Assembly (NCBI GenBank): GCA_016808115.1 | Contig: JAEQBH010007412.1 | Span: 1 to 64,000, forward strand | Source of the DNA: Tetrastigma voinierianum | Taxonomy: Eukaryota; Streptophyta; Magnoliopsida; Vitales; Vitaceae | Length of the DNA stretch: 64,000 bases | Direction: 5' to 3' | Shown here: in pieces, positions 56,915-64,000 of the stretch | Numbering within the stretch: the first letter of the stretch is position 1 | Layout of the letters: each line of letters starts with the position of its first letter | The notes under the pieces: model-generated | Database searches by the model: none | The model's input: the letters and a program-made list of their open reading frames with translations, nothing else | What the model was told of the DNA's origin: nothing | Program-made: the position numbers and the translations under genes

Positions 56915-57899
56915 ATTTTTAAATGATTTTTCATACTAATATTATATTATTTTATTAAAATTAGCCTTATTTAATAACGATATTTTTTCTATAAACAATT
57001 ATTTTATATATTTTTATAATAGAAAAACTAATATCTTAATAATTAGAAAATAATATATAGTCTTTAAAAAATTAAAATTAAAAATAGGCCAAGTGGGCCG
57101 GTCTAACCCAAGCCCTAATGGCCCATGGGCCTATTCGAGTCAAGCCAATAGACCATTTTACACATTTTCTATAGGCCCTAAACTATGAAAATTATTGTTG
57201 TTAGAATGTTGTAGAATTAAAGTTATAAGTATTCTAATCATCATTATAATATTATCAAATTTATATATTAAAACATTTAGTTTATTAACCCGGGATATTG
57301 CTTTATCTTCTATGAGTTTTAGCGATTTGATATCGATATATTACTAGTTTAAATCAATAAAAATCATTTTATTTCCAAAAGAAAAAAAATAATGTTTTTC
57401 TTCTGTTATACTTTTTTTTTTTTTTCTTGTGTGGTAAAAGAAAAGAGACGAGTGTGAGTCCACCTACCCCAACTCTCTCTTCCTCACCTGATTAAAATTC
57501 AGACCCACATTGCTGGTTTCTTAATCTAAGTTTCCTTATCCATTTTCTCTGTGAAAATATTTTATTTTTTTCATATTTTACACATTTTCCGTAGTTTTTT
57601 TATCAATAAAGCCACTTCTTATATGTAGGCCATTTTTTGTGGGGATATTGCCTAAGAATCATACCCATTGGTGGGGATATTTTTGTGGGATATTGGAGGC
57701 CATTTCCTCATAAATAACCTTGTACTAAAAATGAAAAAATTGACAATTATGCTTATAAAATACAAAATGCTTTTAAAATTAAGCAAGAAAGTTGGTGGTC
57801 CATACAAAAAAAAACCTAAGACAAAAATCAAGAGATTACTATGATTTTAAAATTAAAATATATATCCTAAAAAACTAAAATATATATCCCCCCTAAGAC
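56910..57899. other. AT-rich intergenic DNA
   Basis: Contains a GGCCCATGGGCC palindrome region (57080-57180) and poly-T runs. No coding relic was recognised. Confidence 0.4.
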
Positions 57900-58120
57900 A
57901 AAAGTATTTTCACTTCTCCTCGAGATGCGTGCCGATCGGCGATGGTCTGCGCAGACGCCGTCGTGCTGCGGATTCCGACCTCGCCAATGAGATTTCTACC
58001 TAGCCGATTATAAAACGACCCCCGTCCAGATTGGGTGTTCCATTGGTGTTCTCTTCAAGAAGGAGCTCACTAAGCTTTTCAGAACCGAATTTCATTGATT
58101 ATGGTAAAAAGGTATCATTA
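57900..58120. other. GC-rich island, unassigned
   Basis: About 200 bp of markedly higher GC inside AT-rich DNA. On + a stretch reads KTTPVQIGCSIGVLFKKEL before a stop. On - there is an ATG at about 58098 followed by about 31 codons (start MKFGSEKLSELLLEENTNG). Neither is recognised. It could be an exon of an undetected gene or an old element fragment. Confidence 0.25.
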
Positions 58121-60052
58121 CATTGTAATTTGATGTTAATTTAAGTACTTGTAAAGTTGTACAGCAATCGATGGATCGTATTTGTTGTTACTTTTTTATT
58201 ATTATTATTTTTGCTTTGTATAACAAAATACATTATTTATATTTTTTTATTACCAAATTTTGAAAATAAATATTTATTTTTCACATAGTTTATTATTTAA
58301 AGGAATAAATATTTATAAATCGCTTGATTTTATTAACTCCTTAAAGTTTCGATACAAAGTCAATGAAAATAAGAGATAAAAACAATATTAGATGAAATTT
58401 CAAATCTATAGAAATTTTAATGAGACTAACCTTAATATGTTTTACTAACCTTAATTATTCCCTGCTTATGGTAAATGATATCTCTTACTAACCTAATAAG
58501 AGATAAAGGAAATGATATTTTGTCAAAATAAACTTTTTTAAGAAAAAACAAATGATCGTGACTTAGTTCTCCTATTTTGTTTTAGACTCACTGGGCCACT
58601 TTGGGGCTTGCTTGGTTCCTAATCCCACCCAATAGCCTAGGTTTTCGAGGGTAATTGTTTCTTGATGATTTCAAGAGCCACTTCAAAAGAGGCAGAAACA
58701 GGAGCAGGAGAGCAGATAGAGATCATCCCTCCTGAGAAACCAAACCCTAGAAATGGTTCGCTATCTACTTTGCATTTTTCTTTCCCGGTTTTCTTCGCTT
58801 GTGTCAGTTTCATTTCGCTTTCGCTTTTATTACGCTCGCCTTAGATTTTTGTTTTCTTCGACATGTGCATCTCCTGGGGGTGCCAAAGCCGTTTGTCATT
58901 GCAGGGAAACGAAAATGAAAAAGAAAACGCTAAAGAATGGATCTGTTTTTTAAATACTTCCCAAGCAAATCTAAACCTATGAATAGAAAGTGTTGCTGTG
59001 TTTTTCTTTTTCCTTTCTTGATGAGTTTCGGAAGTTGTCTCTGAAACTCAACATCAATAAAAAAAATAAAAAAAAGAATTATTATTGTTTTTTTTTTCCT
59101 TTCTTTCTCAATAAAAAAAAGTTTTCTCTCACTACGTCAACATTTTGAAACAATCCTTATAAAAGTATCACATAGCAAGAAAAAAGAATTTGCCGGGACA
59201 CCCAAACGTAACTTCGTATTCGTATTCGTGCAAGGTTTCGGGCCGGGCAGTGAAAATGAATGTTAATGTGACATTGGGGTAAAGAAAGCAGCAAACAAGC
59301 AAAGAAATAGGAAATTTTCTCTGTATTTTCCATATTATTAAGACAAGTTGCTCATCTCTACAGATAGATGAACTGAACATTTTGATTAAAATGGACAAAA
59401 AAGAAAGAATAAGTTTTAATTCTTTAAGGTATATCTCCCGGAGTCAAACATCTTTCTCTGACACACTTTTTTTTTTTTTTTTTTTTTTTAGGTAAAAGAA
59501 GAGATTCCCCATTTTCTAGATCTGGGTTCTCTCTGTTTTTCCTTTTCATTTTTATTATTCGGGGCCTTAAAGAGCACAAGGTGCAGTCAAACAGAAAATG
59601 CAGAGAACATACCTAGAAAATGTGGAATCTCTTTCTTTTACAAAGAAAAAAAAAGTAATCACAATAGTCTTTCCTAGTGCACACGCCTTAAAGAATCAGG
59701 CAACACTCTCTGTGGTTAACTCAACTCATCTTGATCAAGAACCTAGGAAAAAGCAATGGGTGATTTGGGATTTCTACTGACTTTATAAGATTTTTCCATC
59801 TAGAATTCAGTTTTTAGTAGCTTTAGCAGCAGAAAGTTGAGATGGGTGTGGTTTTTGGGCAAGTGGAACAGCAACTACTAAGTACTAACCAATGTCAATT
59901 AATTTTTGTTTTATATCAATTAATTCCTCTGCGGAGCAAATTCCTTCCTAATTACATATCGATCTCCTTTATGCTTTATTATCTATCATTTTGGTTTGGC
60001 GGGTTTGTAATTGGTCATTTATCTTTCTGCGGCCCTCCATGTGTATGATTTC
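58121..60052 (+). other. Low-copy intergenic sequence with a possible short gene end at 58640-58960
   Basis: Two overlapping plus frames at 58662-58844 and 58753-58953 lie in a stretch with balanced composition and a plausible start context. The protein (MVRYLLCIFLSRFSSLVSV..., ending KMKKKTLKNGSVF) has a hydrophobic N-terminus but no family I recognise. The rest has poly-T and poly-A runs and small open frames without support. This could be an unannotated 5' exon. Confidence 0.2.
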
Positions 60053-61328
60053 GCTTTTAATTGATTTCTTCCAAACTAGACTACTTTCTTGGGATTATGG
60101 ATCGGTCCATCTATACCTGCATTTTGATTTTCTTTAAATTATGAATTTATCCATGTTTAGGAAATTCGACAGCCAACGTCCGTATTTTATGTCACACTCA
60201 AAATCAGGTCAAGTTACTAGAGCCAGAGCTGATTGTAATCCACATGAAGTGCCCGATATAAAGTGTACTGCTTCCAACTTTCTATCCGCTGCCACTGACG
60301 CATATTAGTCAAGCAAGTGGTCTATGTGCTTTTTCATCAAGTGCGTTATCGCTAGCTCAAACACTAAAGGTGAAGAATATTTGATATTACTCAAGGCCTC
60401 GTGCTCAAAAAACACTTATTCCATTTATCATTTGGATTTTTTACTTGCATTATTTGTATATTCGCGCATTGCCTCTTAAGTTTTTGTCAGGTTTAATCTT
60501 TAGTTTCTTTTTTTTTTTTTTTTTATCTCAAATTCCTAATTTTATCAGTAATTCCAAACTGCCGATTATTCTACTAGTGACTTCTCTTTTTATTCTCTAA
60601 ATTTGCCTTCATTTTAGTGATCAAGTTTCCCGGGCCGACCGGAGGGCCTCCATTTTCATATATATTTATGTACAGCGCTCTTAAAAGTAGAAGAGTATTT
60701 ATCATATTATATTTGTATTAGATTTTTCCAAACTCGTTTTTTAAGGATATTTATGTTTGCATTTACTTTTTCCAAACTAAAGATTTCGATGATAAATTTT
60801 GTAAAACTTTGTTTTTCGTATGATTAATCTTTGCAAGTAACTTAGTTTACCAAAGAATACTATACATATTTTCATCAGAACTTTGTTTTGAAAAGTATAT
60901 GTACCTTTCCAAAAAAAAAAGTTATATGTAATACTAAATATATTTTATATTTGTTAAACCTTGTTTTGTAAGTATAATCTATATTTATATGTTTGTATGA
61001 TTTTAGTTTTTTGGAAAGAATATTTTATATTTGTTAAATTTAATTTTCAAAATAAATATCCGACTAACGAAAAATTAATATAGTAATACGATTTCCTAAA
61101 AGTGTGTTTTGAGTGACATTCTAAGTTTATAAATGGGTTGGGTTAGAGGATGGGAAGCGGGTAACAGTCGCCACCTAAGACCCAACCATTTCTAGATTCT
61201 TCCGTAGACAACTTGGCATTTTTTTTTTTTTTAAGTAAATATTCACAACTCGACATTTGATTAATTTGAATACGTAGGTACATAGTGTGTGGTGACCAAC
61301 AAAGGCTAATGTAGTCCTATCTTTATGG
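60053..61328. repeat. Segmental duplication, copy 1 (parts A and B, 0.9 kb apart)
   Basis: Part A (60053-60185) matches 62133-62275, sharing GCTTTTAATTGATTTCTTCC and CATTTTGATTTTCTTT. Part B (61102-61328) matches 62303-62510, sharing GTGTGTTTTGAGTGACATTC and CCAACCATTTCTAGATTC. In this copy A and B are separated by about 900 bp; in the other by about 30 bp. No coding relic lies in either copy. Confidence 0.8.
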
Positions 61329-61882
61329 ATTAGATTATTAAATAGGATTTGAATTTTGAATTCAAAAACGTGTGCTCGTAGTAGCACCGAAATTAAAAGA
61401 GAGATCCCGCGAAAAGGGAATGTCACCGCTTCAAAACAAACAATGTCTCCTGCTTGATTAAATTTTTTTTTTTTTTTTTGGTTTAGCTTGGGTTACGAAT
61501 TGAAGCTAGAGCTATAAATTTAAAGAATTGGTATTAAATCATAAAATTTTTATTAATTTATTGTTAACAAAAAATTAAAATAGCAAATACAATTGTTCAA
61601 CTGAATTAGTAATTTGTGTAACTCCTAACTTCTGACCTTCTTCTTATTAGGCCACTGGGGGCAATAAACTTAGACTTCTTGGGCTATTTTGGTAGCTAAA
61701 GAAAAATTTAAGAAATAAAATGTATCGAGATTGAATCAAAAAATAGTTAACTAAACCTATTAATTAAGTTTCGTTTTTATTTTATACAAATTTAGTTTCA
61801 ATTTCGATTTCGCTTACTAAATACAAAAATCGCGGGTTTCAATTAAAATACTACATGTGGTTTCGATTGAATACTAATATTA

Positions 61883-61883
<1 letters not shown>

Positions 61884-61952
<69 letters not shown>
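61884..61952. repeat. (AT)n microsatellite
   Basis: About 34 AT units between the two copies of the segmental duplication. Confidence 0.95.
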
Positions 61953-61954
<2 letters not shown>

Positions 61955-62132
61955 TGATTTTTGGTTAACTAAAAAAAAGTTAACCTAAAATTTGGTTAAT
62001 CATGTTGGTAGTTAGGTTAACATAACCATGTTCACCCCTCGCTTTGACGGTGCCACTAATCAGCAAGTCCTTATTTTGGCTTGAGATAAAAGAGCAACTA
62101 TAGAGGAGGTATTTTCGAGAGAATCGATTATC

Positions 62133-62582
62133 TGCTTTTAATTGATTTCTTCCAAGCCTAGATTTGATTTTCTTTTAGAATATGGATTGATTCATCTATA
62201 CCTTATTTTGATTTTCTTTTTAAATTACAGAATTTAGTCCATGTTTATAAATTCTGGATACGCCAACGCCCAGATTTAGATGGAAAACAATAATGTGGGT
62301 TTGTGTGTTTTGAGTGACATTCTAAGTTTATAAATGGCTGGGTTAGATGATGGGAAGGGGGTAAATGGCATCACCTAAGACCCAACCATTTCTAGATTCT
62401 TCCCCAGAGACAACTTGGCATTTTTTTTTTTGGCAACATCACAACTTGACATTTGATTAATTGAATACGTGTAGGTACATAGTGTGGTGACCAACAGGCT
62501 ACGAAGTTACATGATTTGTTCTTTTCAAGCTTATTGATTATTGGATTCTTGAATTAGTGTAGGCATAAAGATAGGACTACAT
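62133..62582. repeat. Segmental duplication, copy 2, with inverted end
   Basis: A' (62133-62275) and B' (62303-62510) are nearly adjacent. At 62565-62582 lies ATAAAGATAGGACTACAT, the exact reverse complement of 61309-61326, where copy 1 continues from part B. The end of this copy therefore appears inverted relative to copy 1. Confidence 0.8.
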
Positions 62583-62595
62583 ATAGAAATTAGAG

Positions 62596-64000
62596 AAAAT
62601 GAGACCAGATCGACAGTGGATTGATTATCGGATGAAAGATGGTGCTTGAACCATGGAGTTCGGTCAGAATGAGGATTCATTAATTTTCACTGAAGTCACC
62701 TGCACTGATGGACCCGAGTAGGATCTCTGTCCATGCAATCATCAGAAGTGCTCGTAATCGAAATTTTCAAGAGGCTGATGATCGTGAGATATCATCTAGC
62801 AAAGTATGGATTTGTCCGTGACTATTATACTTGGGTATCTACATGGTGAGCCTATCATGAAGATAACGGGAACCCGATGTCAATTTCAATGAAGTCATAG
62901 ACGAGGATTTGTCAATCCTCAACCATACAATGCTTTGATACAATGCTAATCGATGTCCGCCTCTTCCTTTGCAATCCTAATGACATTGAAGAGGACACGA
63001 ACCCAACAAATTGCGAAAATTATTTGAAATGTCAGCAACCGATCAGAGATCTGGCCGCAATAGATATCATTCAAAGTTATCTCGCTATGAGATTGTTGAA
63101 ATACAACCAACACCATTTATCTCAACGTGTTTATGATGATATTTGTCAATTGATGTCCGAGTTACTAATACCGACAATGATGATTGATAGCTTCTACAAC
63201 ACCAAAAAAAATTAGTTCGTGGCCTGGGTCTACCCGCTGAAAAGATTCATTGTCGTGATTAATGGTCGCATGATATACCTGGGTGAAGATAGTTAACTCA
63301 AGTAAGTCGCAAGTTTTGTCACCATCCCCATTTTAAGACCAATGCTGGGATCTCATAAGCAAGAAAACAAAATGTTCCTTATAAAAATTACTACTTTCTC
63401 GCTCCTGATTGCCGCAGATTGCTCAGACCCAATGCCACGTACCTAAAGATATGAGGTGGCATGCCGAGCATGAGTCCGAAGATGGTGTTGCGCGCCATTG
63501 TTCGACTCCTCGCTTGGAAACATTTCAACCAACCCATCCTCGATTTTGTAATTGCTTCGAAAATGTTCGACCGGGTCTTTCCATCGATGGCTTTAATCCA
63601 TTCGTCAACTCGACAACAATTCTTCTTCTGGGCGGCCTATTATATCGACGCTTACAATTTGCCTCATGGATGTGCATGAAAGATGAATATATGTTTTTAT
63701 CTATAATTGTGCTGTGGCCAAAGAATCCAAAGGAAATTGATGTTTTCTACAACCTTTAATCAGTAGAGTTGAAAACATTACGGGAGGTGGGTGTATGTAC
63801 ATACTTACATTTCGAGGAAGCGCACTTTCAAATGAAGGTCGCTTCCATCGTGGACAATTAGTGATTTTCCCGCATACTCAATGTCATTTCGACGGAGTAC
63901 TGCGTGGCTTGCTTGTCCTCATTGCATGAAGATCCATGCATTTACATCGGTGCAAAGTGTGTAAGATATCGTGGGTTCGACAATCATCGTAGTTCTTACC
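62596..64000 (+). pseudogene. CACTA (En/Spm) transposase relic, runs off the window
   Basis: Relic of the TNP2-like transposase of CACTA elements (Transposase_21 type, by recall). The N-terminal part has DRQWIDYRM (about 62608) and a CPCNH...NRNFQEADD segment (62735-62790). 62943-63215 has DLAAIDIIQSYLAM and LSQRVYDDICQLMSELL ... SFYNTKK, and LVRGLGLPAEKIHC follows at about 63212. 63409-63759 carries the conserved DMRWHAEHESEDGVARH, NVRPGLSIDGFNPF and WMCMKDEYMFLSIIVLWPKN PK blocks. 63850-63930 has LVIFPHTQCHFDG-type sequence. Frames shift at least six times, so it is non-functional. The 3' part and terminal inverted repeats are outside the window. Confidence 0.88.

Noticed and set aside
57060..57180. 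GGCCCATGGGCC palindrome region considered as a transposon end
   Set aside because: No inverted partner and no target-site duplication; GGCCCA words are common in plant promoters and spacers.
58753..58953. Frame considered as a confirmed secreted protein
   Set aside because: The hydrophobic start alone is weak evidence and the neighbouring frame overlaps it; kept only as a low-confidence possibility.

Overview
The window reads as nuclear DNA of a land plant, probably a eudicot, that is almost entirely transposable-element sequence in a decayed, nested state. The evidence is Ty1/copia and Ty3/gypsy domains, a LINE ORF1 relic, a CACTA transposase, AT-rich spacers with long (AT)n microsatellites, and one recognisable host gene fragment, a plant tetraspanin. 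No species can be named from the sequence. Nearly every coding relic is broken by stops and frameshifts. That fits old elements, but some single-base indels could also be long-read assembly error. There is no intact multi-domain gene, no rRNA or tRNA gene, no CRISPR array and no organelle-like gene block.

Layout. 1-11753: a pol-less Athila-like LTR element on + ('F', its 5' LTR cut by the window edge), split at 3970/10690 by a second member of the same family on - ('R', 3971-10689) with both LTRs. Together they form a large inverted repeat. A third LTR of this family lies at 51832-53329. 11754-16860: two to three degenerate LTR-like blocks, two of them packed with TCGCGAC-type words, including five exact TGTCGCGACA palindromes. 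16860-22085: a decayed Ty1/copia element on + (gag, integrase, RT, RNase H, 3' LTR). 22086-32145: a decayed Athila-like Ty3/gypsy element on - (3' LTR, extra 3' ORF, integrase, RNase H, RT, protease, gag), cut at its 5' end. 32934-34070: 3' part of a tetraspanin gene on +, beside the cut end of the gypsy element. 34665-40446: a TR-GAG-like element on +: two LTRs with TATA boxes, a gag relic, no pol, and three unrelated tandem-repeat blocks. 41930-42870: LINE ORF1 relic (DUF4283 type). 45142-46409: an array of alternating ~80-bp monomers (~160-bp dimers), followed by a plant mobile domain (PMD) relic on + and a tandem triplication of a tRNA-Asp-type primer-binding site on -. 48189-51831: a second Athila-like pol on - (integrase, RNase H, RT with an in-frame 84-bp duplication, protease end). 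54060-62590: CACTA-like terminal sequence, AT-rich DNA, a fold-back MITE, microsatellites and a partly rearranged duplication. 62596-64000: a CACTA (En/Spm) transposase relic on + that runs off the window.

How the parts relate. The pol-less F/R family has the same sequence context just before its 3' LTR (a 'GGGACTAGCA' stretch, then TGTG...) as the autonomous-type gypsy element at 22-32 kb. An Athila-like polymerase is therefore the likely source of its past mobility (inference). The TR-GAG-like element and the PMD/tandem-array segment both look like Tat/Athila-type derivatives in which the non-coding part has become satellite-like repeats. Nothing in the window is firmly a new biological system. 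The most unusual structures are the nested inverted pair, the three-satellite gag-only element, the dimeric array next to an antisense PMD relic, and the triplicated primer-binding site.
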